NCBI RefSeq assembly: GCF_910591885.1
Contig: NW_025963561.1
Span: forward strand, 2,170,001-2,234,000
Length of the DNA stretch: 64,000 nucleotides
Direction of reading: 5' to 3'
Source: Bombus terrestris
Lineage: Eukaryota; Arthropoda; Insecta; Hymenoptera; Apidae
Both the position numbers and the translations under genes were made by a program. Of this stretch, positions 45,362-58,740 are shown piece by piece. Every line of letters starts with the position of its first letter. Within the stretch, counting starts at the first letter, position 1. The notes under the pieces were generated by a model. The model saw only the letters and a program-made list of their open reading frames with translations. It had not been told where the DNA came from and ran no database searches.

Positions 45362-47941
45362 CGTCATATAGTGATGCGATATAACGTTATACGTAATAAC
45401 GTAATAGTATATAACGTTATACGTTATAACGTAATAGTACATAACGTTATACGTCATATAGTGATGCAATATATCGTTATACTTCATATAGTGATGCGAT
45501 ATAACGTTATACCATATAACCTAATAGTATATAACGTTATACGACATAACGTAATAGAATATAACGTTATATTTTATAACGTAATAGTATATAACGTTAT
45601 ACGTCATATAGTGGTGCAATATATCGTTATACGTCATATAGTGATGCGATATAACGTTATAGGTCCTATAGTGATGGAATATAACGTTATAGTATATAAC
45701 GTAATAGTACATAACGTTATACGTCATAACGTAATAGTATATAACGTTATACGTCATATAGTGGTGCAATATCACGTTATAGGTCTTATAGTGATGGAAT
45801 ATAACGTTATACATTATAACGTAATAGTATATAACGTTATACGTCATAACATAATAGTATATAACGTTATACGTCATAACGTAATAGTATATAACGTTAT
45901 ACGTCATATAGTGGTGCAATATAAAGTTATAGGTCTTATAGTGACGGCATATAACGTTATACATTATAACGTAATAGTATATAACGTTTTACGTCATAAC
46001 GTAATAGTATATGACGTTATACGTCATAACTTAATAGTATATAACGTTATACGTCATATAGTGGTGCAATATAACGTTATAGGTCTTATAGTGATGGAAT
46101 ATAACGTTATACATTATAACGTAATAGTATATAAAGTTATACGTCATAACGTAATATTATATAACGTTATAGGTCATATAGTGGTGCAATAAAACGCTAT
46201 AGGTCTCATAGTGATGGAATATAACGTTATATATTATAACGTAATAGTATATAACGTTATACGTCATATAGTGGTGCAATATAACGTTATAGGTCCTATA
46301 GTGATGGAATATAACGTTATACATTTTAACGTAATAGTATATAATGTTATACGTCATAACGTAATAGTATATAACGTTATACGTCATATTGTGGTGCAAT
46401 ATAACGTTATAGGCCATATAGTGATGGAGTATAACGTTATACATTATAACGTAATAGTATATAACGTTATACGTCATAACGTAATAGTACATAACGTTAT
46501 ACGTCATATAGTGATGCAATATATCGTTATACGTCATATAGTGATGCGATATAACGTTATAGGTCCTATAGTGATGGAATATAACGTTATAGTATATAAC
46601 GTAATAGTACATAACGTTATACGTCATAACGTAATAGTATATAACGTTATACGTCATATAGTGGTGCAATATCACGTTATAGGCCTTATAGTGATGGAAT
46701 ATAACGTTATACATTATAACGTAATAGTATATAACGCTATACGTCATATAGTGGTGCAATATAACGTTATAGGTCCTATAGTGATGGAATATAACGTTAT
46801 ACATTATAACGTAATAGTATATAATGTTATACGTCATAACGTAATAGTATATAACGTTATACGTCATATTGTGGTGCAATATAACGTTATAGGCCTTATA
46901 GAGATGGAATATAACGTTATACATTATAACGTAATAGTATATAACGTTATACGTCATAACGTAATAGTACATAACGTTATACGTCATAACTTAATAGTAT
47001 ATAACGTTATACGTCATAAAGTGGTGCAATATCACGTTATAGGCCTTATAGTCATGGAATACAACGTTATACATTATAACGTAATAGTATATAACGTTAT
47101 ACGTCATAACGTAATAGTATATAACGTTATACGTCATATAGTGGTGCAATATAACGTTATAGGTCTTATAGTGATGGCATATAACGTTATACGTTATAAC
47201 GTAATAGTATATAACGTTTTACGTCATAACGTAATAGTATATAACGTTATAGGTCATATAGTGGTGCAATAAAACGCTATAGGTGTCATAGTGATGGAAT
47301 ATAGCGTTATACATTATAACGTAATAGTATATAATGTTATACGTCATAACGTAATAGTATATAACGTTATAAGTCATATTGAGGAGCAATATAACGTTAT
47401 AGGCCTTATAGTGATGACATATAACGTTATACATTATAACGTAATAGTATATAACGTTATACGTCATATAGTGATGCAATATATCGTTATACGTCATATG
47501 GTGATGCGATATAACGTTATAGGTCCTATAGTGATGGAATATAACGTTATAGTATATAACGTAATAGTACATAACGTTATTCGTCGTAACGTAATAGTAT
47601 ATAACGTTATACGTCATATAGTGGTGCAATATCACGTTATAGGCCTTATAGTGATGGAATATAACGTTATACATTATAACGTAATAGTATATAACGTTAT
47701 ACGTCATAACATAATAGTATATAACGTTATACGTAATAACGTAATAGTATATAACGTTATACGTCATAACGTAATAGTATATAACGTTATACGTCATATA
47801 GTGGTGCAATATAAAGTTATAGGTCTTATAGTGACGGCATATAACGTTATACATTATAACGTAATAGTATATAACGTTTTACGTCATAACGTAATAGTAT
47901 ATGACGTTATACGTCATAACTTAATAGTATATAACGTTATA

Positions 47942-50900
47942 CGTCATATAGTGGTGCAATATAACGTTATAGGTCTTATAGTGATGGAATATAACGTTAT
48001 ACATTATAACGTAATAGTATATAACGTTATACGTCATAACGTAATAGTACATAACGTTATACGTCATAACTTAATAGTATATAACGTTATACGTCATAAA
48101 GTGGTGCAATATCACGTTATAGGCCTTATAGTCATGGAATACAACGTTATACATTGTAACGTAATAGTATATAACGTTATACCTTATAACGTAATAGTAT
48201 ATAACGTTATACGTCATAACGTAATAGTACATAACGTTATACGTCATATAGTGATGCAATATATCGTTATACGTCATATAGTGATGCGATATAACGTTAT
48301 ACCATATAACCTAATAGTATATAACGTTATACGACATAACGTAATAGAATATAACGTTATATTTTATAACGTAATAGTATATAACGTTATACGTCATATA
48401 GTGATGCAATATATCGTTATACGTCATATAGTGATGCGATATAACGTTATAGGTCCTATAGTGATGGAATATAACGTTATAGTATATAACGTAATAGTAC
48501 ATAACGTTATACGTCATAACGTAATAGTATATAACGCTATACGTCATATAGTGGTGCAATATCACGTTATAGGCCTTATAGTGATGGAATATAACGTTAT
48601 ACATTATAACGTAATAGTCTATAACGTTATACGTCATATAGTGGTGCAATATAACGTTATAGGTCCTATAGTGATGGAATATAACGTTATACATTATAAC
48701 GTAATAGTATATAATGTTATACGTCATAACGTAATAGTATATAACGTTATACGTCATATTGTGGTGCAATATAACGTTATAGGGCTTATAGAGATGGAAT
48801 ATAACGTTATACATTATAACGTAATAGTATATAACGTTATACGTCATAACGTAATAGTACATAACGTTATACGTCATAACTTAATAGTATATAACGTTAT
48901 ACGTCATATAGTGGTGCAATATAACGTTATAGGTCTTATAGTGATGGCATATAACGTTATACGTTATAACGTAATAGTATATAACGTTTTACGTCATAAC
49001 GTAATAGTATATAACGTTATAGGTCATATAGTGGTGCAATAAAACGCTATAGGTCTCATAGTGATGGAATATAACGTTATACATTATAACGTAATAGTAT
49101 ATAACGTTATACCTCATATAGTGGTGCAATATAACGTTATAGGTCGTATAGTGATGGAATATAACGTTATACATTATAACGTAATACTATATAATGTTAT
49201 ACGTCATAACGTAATAGTATATAACGTTATACGTCATATTGTGGTGCAATATATCGTTATACGTCATATAGTGATGCAATATAACGTTATAGGTCCTATA
49301 GTGATGGAATATAACGTTATACATTATAACGTAATAGTATATAACAATATACGTCATAACGTAATAGTACATAACGTTATACGTCATAACGTAATAGTAT
49401 ATAAGGTTATACGTAATAACGTAATAGTATATAACGTTATACGTAATAACGTAATAGTATATAACGTTATACGTCATATAGTAGTTGCAATATAACGTCA
49501 TAGGTCCTATAGTGATGGAATATAACGTTATACATTATAACGTAATAGTATATAACGTTATGCATCATATAGTAATGCAACATAACGCTAAACGTTATAA
49601 CGTAATAGTATAAAACATCGTACGTCATATAGTGATGCGATATAACGTTATACGTAATAACGTAATAGTATATAACGTTTTGCGTCATAACGTAATAGTA
49701 TATAACGTTGTACGTCATATAGTGGTGCAATATAACGTTATAGGTCCTATAGTGATGGAATACAACGTTATACATTATAACGTAATAGTATATAACGTTA
49801 TACCTTATAACGTAATAGTATATAACGTTATACGTCATAACGTAATAGTACATAACGTTATACGTCATATAGTGATGCAATATATCGTTATACGTCATAT
49901 AGTGATGCGATATAACGTTATAGGTCCTATAGTGATGGAATATAACGTTATAGTATATAACGTAATAGTACATAACGTTATACGTCATAACGTAATAGTA
50001 TATAACGTTATACGTCATATAGTGGTGCAATATAACGTTATAGGTCTTATAGTGATGGAATATAACGTTATACATTATAACGTAATAGTATATAACGTTA
50101 TACGTCATAACGTAATAGTACATACCGTTATACGTCATAACTTAATAGTATATAACGTTATACGTCATAAAGTGGTGCAATATCACGTTATAGGCCTTAT
50201 AGTCATGGAATACAACGTTATACATTATAACGTAATAGTATATAACGTTATACCTTATAACGTAATAGTATATAACGTTATACGTCATAACGTAATAGTA
50301 CATAACGTTATACGTCATATAGTGATGCAATATATCGTTATACGTCATATAGTGATGCGATATAACGTTATACCATATAACCTAATAGTATATAACGTTA
50401 TACGACATAACGTAATAGAATATAACGTTATATTTTATAACGTAATAGTATATAACGTTATACGTCATATAGTGATGCAATATATCGTTATACGTCATAT
50501 AGTGATGCGATATAACGTTATAGGTCCTATAGTGATGGAATATAACGTTATAGTATATAACGTAATAGTACATAACGTTATACGTCATAACGTAATAGTA
50601 TATAACGTTATACGTCATATAGTGGTGCAATATCACGTTATAGGCCTTATAGTGATGGAATATAACGTTATACATTATAACGTAATAGTATATAACGTTA
50701 TACGTCATATAGTGGTGCAATATAACGTTATAGGTCCTATAGTGATGGAATATAACGTTATACATTATAACGTAATAGTATATAATGTTATACGTCATAA
50801 CGTAATAGTATATAACGTTATACGTCATATTGTGGTGCAATATAACGTTATAGGGCTTATAGAGATGGAATATAACGTTATACATTATAACGTAATAGTA

Positions 50901-51215
50901 TATAACGTTATACGTCATAACGTAATAGTACATAACGTTATACGTCATAACTTAATAGTATATAACGTTATACGTCATATAGTGGTGCAATATAACGTTA
51001 TAGGTCTTATAGTGATGGCATATAACGTTATACGTTATAACGTAATAGTATATAACGTTTTACGTCATAACGTAATAGTATATAACGTTATAGGTCATAT
51101 AGTGGTGCAATAAAACGCTATAGGTCTCATAGTGATGGAATATAACGTTATACATTATAACGTAATAGTATATAACGTTATACCTCATATAGTGGTGCAA
51201 TATAACGTTATAGGT
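47942..51215 (+). repeat. 2,071-bp-offset repeat
   Basis: About 47942-49144 matches 50013-51215 at an offset of 2,071 bp (69 monomers plus the one 31-mer at 49472). Differences include CATTGTAACG (48154) against CATTATAACG, and AGTCTATAACG near 48617 against AGTATATAACG. The match ends at GGTCGTATAG in the left copy and GGTCTCATAG in the right. Confidence 0.85.
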
Positions 51216-51842
51216 CTCATAGTGATGGCATATAACGTTATACATTATAACGTAATAGTAAATAACGTTATACGTTATAACGTAATAGTATATAACGTTA
51301 TACGTCATATAGTGATGCAATATATCGTTATACGTCATATAGTGATGCGATATAATGTTATACCATATAACCTAATAGTATATAACGTTATACGACATAA
51401 CGTAATAGAATATAACGTTATAGGTTATAACGTAATAGTATATAACGTTATACGTCATTAAGTGATGCAATATATCGTTATACGTCATATAGTGAGGAGA
51501 TTAAACGTTATAGGCCCTATAGTGATGGAATATAACGTTATACATTCTGACGTAATAGCATATAACGTTATATGTCATAACGTAATAGTATATAACCTTA
51601 TACATCATATAGTGATGCAATATAACGTTAAACGTTATAACGTAATAGAATATAACGTTATACGTCATATAGTGATGCAATATATCGTTATACGTCATAT
51701 AGTGGTGCAATATAATGTTATACCTCATATTGTGATGCGATATAATTTTATACGTTATAACATAATTGTATACAACGCGATACGTCATAACGTAATAGTA
51801 TATAACGTTATACGTCATACAGTGATGCAATATATTGTTATA

Positions 51843-51932
51843 CGACCGAAAGAGAGGCAATAAAACGTTATACGTCATATAGTGATGCGATATAACGTTA
51901 TACGTCATAACGTAATAGTATAAAACATCGTA
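51843..51932 (+). repeat. Odd-monomer module, copy 5 (without the 32-mer)
   Basis: The aberrant CGACCGAAAG monomer is followed by a GTGATGCG monomer and then a lone second half of the boundary element (TAGTATAAAACATCG), not the 32-bp palindromic monomer. It lies in the 51-54 kb mosaic and is probably an older or independently rearranged relative of the four copies in 33-42 kb. Confidence 0.88.
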
Positions 51933-52712
51933 CGTCATATAGTGATGCGAAATAACGTTAAACGTAATAACGTAATGGTATATGCCGCTATTCGTCATAT
52001 AGTGGTGCACTATAACGTTGTAGGTCCTACAGTGATGGAATATAACGTTATACATTATAACGTAATAGTATATAACGTTATACGACATAACGTAATAGTA
52101 TATAGCGTTATACGTCATAACGTAATAGTATATAACGTTATACGTTATAACGTAATAGTATATAACGTTATACGTTATAACGTAATAGTATATAACGTTA
52201 TGCATCATATAGTAATGCAATATAACGGTAAACGTTATAACGTAATAGTATAAAACATCGCACGTCATATAGTGATGCGATATAACGTTATACGTAATAA
52301 CGTAATAGTATATAACGTTATACGTCATAACTTAATAGTATATAACGTTATACGTCATATAGTGGTGCAATATAACGTTATAGGTCTTATAGTGATGGAA
52401 TATAACGTTATACATTATAACGTAATAGTATATAACGTTATACGTCATAACGTAATAGTATATAAAGTTATACGTCATAACGTGATAGTATATAACGTTA
52501 TGCATCATATAGTAATGCAATATAAGGGTAAACGTTATAACGTAATAGTATAAAACATCGCACGTCATATAGTGATGCGATATAACGATATACGTCATGA
52601 CGTAATAGTATATAACGTTATACGTCATAACGTAATAGTATATACCGTTATACGTCATATAGTGGTGCAATATAACGTTATAGGTCTCATAGTGATGGAA
52701 TATAACGTTATA

Positions 52713-52741
52713 CATTATAACGTAATAGATATAACGTTATA
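52713..52741 (+). repeat. 29-bp monomer (single-base loss)
   Basis: Reads CGTAATAGATATAACG where the norm is CGTAATAGTATATAACG. It is the only copy of this change I saw and it breaks the plus-strand open frame. Confidence 0.9.
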
Positions 52742-54482
52742 CGTCATAACATAATAGTATATAACGTTATACGTCATAACGTAATAGTATATAACGTTAT
52801 ACGTCATATAGTGGTGCAATATAAAGTTATAGGTCTTATAGTGAAGGCATATAACGTTATACATTATAACGTAATAGTATATAACGTTTTACGTCATAAC
52901 GTAATAGTATATGACGTTATACGTCATAACTTAATAGTATATAACGTTATACGTCATATAGTGGTGCAATATAACGTTATAGGTCTTATAGTGATGGAAT
53001 ATAACGTTATAGTATATAACGTAATAGTACATAACGTTATACGTCATAACGTAATAGTATATAACGTTATACGTCATATAGTGGTGCAATATCACGTTAT
53101 AGGCCTTATAGTGATGGAATATAACGTTATACATTATAACGTAATAGTATATAACGTTATATGTCATAACATAAAAGTATATAACGTTATACGTCATAAC
53201 GTAATAGTATATAACGTTATACGTCATATTGTGGTGCAATATAACGTTATAGGCCTTATAGTGATGGAATATAACGTTATACATTATAACGTAATAGTAT
53301 ATAACGTTATACGTCATATAGTGGTGCAATATAACGTTATAGGTCTCATAGTGATGGAATATAACGTTATACATTATAACGTAATAGTATATAACGTTAT
53401 ACGTCATATAGTGGTTGCAATATAACGTTATAGGTCCTATAGTGATGGAATATAACGTTATACATTATAACGTAATAGTATATAACGTTATGCATCATAT
53501 AGTAATGCAACATAACGCTAAACGTTATAACGTAATAGTATAAAACATCGTACGTCATATAGTGGTGCAATATAATGTTATAGGTCTTATAGTGATGGCA
53601 TATAACGTTATACATTATAACGTACTAGTATATAACGTTTTACGTCATAACGTAATAGTATACAACGTTATACGTCATAACTTAATACTATATAACGTTA
53701 TACGTCATATAGTGGTGCAATATAACGTTAGAGGTCTTATAGTGATGGAATATAACGTTATACACTATAACGTAATAGTATATAACGTTATACGTCATAA
53801 CGTAATAGTACATAACGTTATACGTCATAACGTAATAGTATATAACGTTATAGTTCATATAGTGGTGCAATATAACGTTATAGGTCTCATAGTGATGGAA
53901 TATAACGCTATACATTATAACGTAATAGTATATAACGTTATACGTCATATAGTGGTGCAATATAACGTTATAGGTCCTATAGTGATGGAATATAACGTTA
54001 TACATTATAACGTAATAGTATATAACGTTATACATCATAACGTAATAGTATATAACGTTATACGTCATAACGTAATAGTATATAACGTTATGCATCATAT
54101 AGTAATGCAATATAACGCTAAACGTTATAACGTAATAGTATAAAACATCGTACGTCATATAGTGTTGCGATATAACGTTATACGTAATAACGTAATATTA
54201 TATAACGTTTTACGACATAACGTAATAGTATATAACGTTGTACGTCATATAGTGGTGCAATATAACGTTATAGGTCTCATAGTGATGGAATATAACGTTA
54301 TACATTATAACGTAATAGTATATAACGTTATACGTCATAACGTAATAGTATATAACGTTATACGTCATAGCGTAATAGTATATAACGTTATGCATCATAT
54401 AGTAATGCAATATAACGGTAAACGTTATAACGTAATAGTATAAAACATCGCACGTCATATAGTGATGCGATATAACGTTATA

Positions 54483-54511
54483 CGTAATAACGTAATGGTA
54501 TATAACGCTAA
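54483..54511 (+). repeat. 29-bp monomer, copy 1
   Basis: CGTAATGGTATATAACGCTA is followed by AAGTCATATAG instead of TACGTCATATAG, a one-base loss plus a C-to-A change. The identical lesion lies 3,419 bp downstream at 57902-57930, so it predates that duplication. Confidence 0.9.
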
Positions 54512-57500
54512 AGTCATATAGTGGTGCACTATAACGTTATAGGTCCTACAGTGATGGAATATAACGTTATACATTATAACGTAATAGTATATAACGTTAT
54601 ACGCCATATAGTGATGCAATATATCGTTATACGTCATATAGTGATGCGATATAACGTTATAGGTCCTATAGTGATGGAATATAACGTTATACATTATAAC
54701 GTAATAGTATATAACGTTTTACGTCATAACGTAATAGTATATGACGTTATACGTCATAACTTAATAGTATATAACGTTATACGTCATATAGTGGTGCAAT
54801 ATAACGTTATAGGTCTTATAGTGATGGAATATAACGTTATACATTATAACGTAATAGTATATAAAGTTATACGTCATAACGTAATATTATATAACGTTAT
54901 AGGTCATATAGTGGTGCAATAAAACGCTATAGGTCTCATAGTGATGGAATATAACGTTATACATTATAACGTAATAGTATATAACGTTATACGTCATATA
55001 GTGGTGCAATATAACGTTATAGGTCCTATAGTGATGGAATATAACGTTATACATTATAACGTAATAGTATATAATGTTATACGTCATAACGTAATAGTAT
55101 ATAACGTTATACGTCATATTGTGGTGCAATATAACGTTATAGGCCTTATAGTGATGGAATATAACGTTATACATTTTAACGTAATAGTATATAACGTTAT
55201 ACGTCATAACGTAATAGTACATAACGTTATACGTCATATAGTGATGCAATATATCGTTATACGTCATATAGTGATGCGATATAACGTTATACCATATAAC
55301 CTAATAGTATATAACGTTATACGACATAGCGTAATAGAATATAACGTTATATTTTATAACGTAATAGTATATAACGTTATACGTCATATAGTGATGCAAT
55401 ATATCGTAATACGTCATATAGTGATGCGATATAACGTTATAGGTCCTATAGTGATGGAATATAACGTTATAGTATATAACGTAATAGTACATAACGTTAT
55501 ACGTCATAACGTAATAGTATATAACGTTATACGTCATATAGTGGTGCAATATAACGTTATAGGCCTTATAGTGATGGAATATAACGTTATACATTATAAC
55601 GTAATAGTATATAACGTTATACGTCATAACATAATAGTATATAACGTTATACGTCATAACGTAATAGTATATAGCGTTATACGTCGTATAGTGGTGCAAT
55701 ATAAAGTTATAGGTCTTATAGTGACGGCATATAACGTTATACATTATAACGTAATAGTATATAACGTTTTACGTCATAACGTAATAGTATATGACGTTAT
55801 ACGTCATAACCTAATAGTATATAACGTTATACGTCATATAGTGGTGCAATACAACGTTATAGGTCTTATAGTGATGGAATATAACGTTATACATTATAAC
55901 GTAATAGTATATAAAGTTATACGTCATAACGTAATATTATATAGCGTTATACATTATAACGTAATAGTATATAACGTCATACGTCATATAGTAGTGCAAT
56001 ATAACGTTATAGGTCCTATAGTGATGGAATATAACGTTATACATTATAACGTAATAGTATATAGTGTTATACGTCATAACGTAATAGTATATAACGTTAT
56101 ACGTCATATTGTGGTGCAATATAACGTTATAGGCCTTATAGTGATGGAATATAACGTTATACATTATAACGTAATAGTATATAACGTTATACGTCATAAC
56201 GTAATAGTACATAACGTTATACGTCATATAGTGATGCAATATATCGTTATACGTCATATAGTGATACGATATAACGTTATACCATATAACCTAATAGTAT
56301 ATAACGTTATACGGCATAACGTAATAGAATATAACGTTATATTTTATAACGTAATAGTATATAACGTTATACGTCATATAGTGATGCAATATATCGTTAT
56401 ACGTCATATAGTGGTGCAATATAACGTTATAGGTCTTATAGTGATGGAATATAACGTTATAGTATATAACGTAATAGTACATAACGTTATACGTCATAAC
56501 GTAATAGTATATAACGTTATACGTCACATAGTGGTGCAATATCACGTTATAGGCCTTGTAGTGATGGAATATAACGTTATACATTATAACATAATCGTAT
56601 ATAACGTTATACGTCACAACATAATAGTATATAACGTTATACGTCATAACGTAATAGTATATAACGTTATACGTCATATTGTGGTGCAATATAACGTTAT
56701 AGGCCTTATAGTGATGGAATATAACGTTATACATTATAACGTAATAGTATATAACGTTATACGTCATAACGTAACAGTACATAACGTTATACGTCATAAC
56801 TTAATAGTATATAACGTTATACGTCATAAAGTGGTGCAATATCACGTTATAGGCCTTATAGTCATGGAATATAACCTTATACATTATAACGTAATAGTAT
56901 ATAACGTTATACGTCATAACGTAATAGTATATAACGTTATACGTCATAACGTAATAGTATATAACGTTATACGTCATATAGTGGTGCAATATAATGTTAT
57001 AGGTCTTATAGTGATGGCATATAACGTTATACATTATAACGTACTAGTATATAACGTTTTACGTCATAACGTAATAGTATACAACGTTATACGTCATAAC
57101 TTAATACTATATAACGTTATACGTCATATAGTGGTGCAATATAACGTTAGAGGTCTTATAGTGATGGAATATAACGTTATACACTATAACGTAATAGTAT
57201 ATAACGTTATACGTCATAACGTAATAGTACATAACGTTATACGTCATAACGTAATAGTATATAACGTTATAGTTCATATAGTGGTGCAATATAACGTTAT
57301 AGGTCTCATAGTGATGGAATATAACGTTATACATTATAACGTAATAGTATATAACGTTATACGTCATATAGTGGTGCAATATAACGTTATAGGTCCTATA
57401 GTGATGGAATATAACGTTATACATTATAACGTAATAGTATATAACGTTATACCTTATAACGTAATAGTATATAACGTTATACGTCATAACGTAATAGTAT

Positions 57501-57901
57501 ATAACGTTATGCATCATATAGTAATGCAACATAACGCTAAACGTTATAACGTAATAGTATAAAACATCGTACGTCATATAGTGTTGCGATATAACGTTTT
57601 ACGTAATAACGTAATATTATATAACGTTTTACGACATAACGTAATAGTATATAACGTTGTACGTCATATAGTGGTGCAATATAACGTTATAGGTCTCATA
57701 GTGATGGAATATAACGTTATACATTATAACGTAATAGTATATAACGTTATACGTCATAACGTAATAGTATATAACGTTATACGTCATAGCGTAATAGTAT
57801 ATAACGTTATGCATCATATAGTAATGCAATATAACGGTAAACGTTATAACGTAATAGTATAAAACATCGCACGTCATATAGTGATGCGATATAACGTTAT
57901 A

Positions 57902-57930
57902 CGTAATAACGTAATGGTATATAACGCTAA
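57902..57930 (+). repeat. 29-bp monomer, copy 2
   Basis: Carries the same lesion as 54483-54511 and marks the right-hand copy of the 3,419-bp-offset repeat. Confidence 0.9.
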
Positions 57931-58140
57931 AGTCATATAGTGGTGCACTATAACGTTATAGGTCCTACAGTGATGGAATATAACGTTATACATTATAACG
58001 TAATAGTATATAACGTTATACGCCATATAGTGATGCAATATATCGTTATACGTCATATAGTGATGCGATATAACGTTATAGGTCCTATAGTGATGGAATA
58101 TAACGTTATACATTATAACGTAATAGTATATAACGTTATA

Positions 58141-58320
58141 CGTCATAACGTAATAGTATATAACGTTATAGGCCTTATAGTGATGGAATATAACGTTATA
58201 CATTATAACGTAATAGTATATAACGTTATACGTCATAACGTAATAGTATATAACGTTATAGGCCTTATAGTGATGGAATATAACGTTATACATTATAACG
58301 TAATAGTATGTAACGTTATA
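58141..58320 (+). repeat. 90-bp local tandem repeat
   Basis: The three-monomer block GGCCTTATAG, CATTATAACG, CGTCATAACG recurs with a 90-bp step (starts at 58171 and 58261, after a related GGTCCTATAG block at 58081). This is the smallest multi-monomer duplication I could separate with confidence. Confidence 0.8.
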
Positions 58321-58350
58321 CGTTATAACGTAATAGTATATAACGTTATA

Positions 58351-58740
58351 CGTCATATAGCGATGCAATATAACGTTAAACGTTATAACGTAATAGTATA
58401 AAACATCGTACGTCATATAGTCATGCGATATAACGTTATACCTTATAACCTAATAGTATATAACGTTATACGTCATATAGTGATGCAATATATCGTTATA
58501 CGTCATATAGTGAGGAGATTAAACGTTATAGGTCCTATAGTGATGGAATATAACGTTATACGTTCTGACGTAATAGCATATAACGTTATACGTCATAACG
58601 TAATAGTATATAACCTTGTACATCATATAGTGATGCAATATAACGTTAAACGTTATAACGTAATAGTATAAAACATCGTACGTCATATAGTCATGCGATA
58701 TAACGTTATACCTTATAACCTAATAGTATATAACGTTATA
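58351..58740 (+). repeat. 270-bp local repeat with divergent boundary elements
   Basis: Two atypical boundary elements lie at 58351-58410 (first half CGTCATATAGCGATGCAA) and 58621-58680 (first half CATCATATAGTGATGCAA), both with GTTAAACGTTATAACG and both followed by CGTCATATAGTCATGCGA and CCTTATAACCTAATAG. The second lies exactly 270 bp (9 monomers) after the first. They lack the usual GTAATGCAACATAACGC. Confidence 0.85.

Larger units (their letters stand above)
42782..51215 (+). repeat. Long higher-order copies, 42.8-51.2 kb
   Basis: Regular array with boundary elements only at 45092, 45302 and 49563; the 4,261-bp gap between the last two is the longest in the window. The opening 1.3 kb follows the same monomer order as the copies after 28335 and 34399. 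It contains the 210-bp pair and the 2,071-bp repeat listed separately. Confidence 0.85.
53551..58137 (+). repeat. 3,419-bp-offset repeat
   Basis: 53551-54718 matches 56970-58137. Shared rare marks include CGTACTAGTATATAACG, AACGTTAGAGGTC, CACTATAACGTAATAG, GTTCATATAGTGGTGC, GTGTTGCGATATAACG, CATAGCGTAATAG and the 29-bp monomer ending CGCTAA (54483-54511 and 57902-57930). Differences include AACGCTATAC against AACGTTATAC near 53906/57325 and CATCATAACG against CCTTATAACG near 54032/57451. The left edge is the boundary element at 53493, after which the 5-prime flanks differ. Confidence 0.9.

Noticed and set aside
54941..57562. An 873-codon plus-strand open frame, the longest of many such frames (others at 8384-10798, 28345-30756 and 34409-36610) encoding decapeptide repeats such as YNVIRHNVIV.
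   Set aside because: A 30-bp monomer with one stop-free frame per strand must give long frames on both strands. The frame is broken by conserved 31-mers and by TAA in the boundary and marker monomers, in register with repeat structure rather than protein boundaries. There are no start contexts, domains or codon signals.
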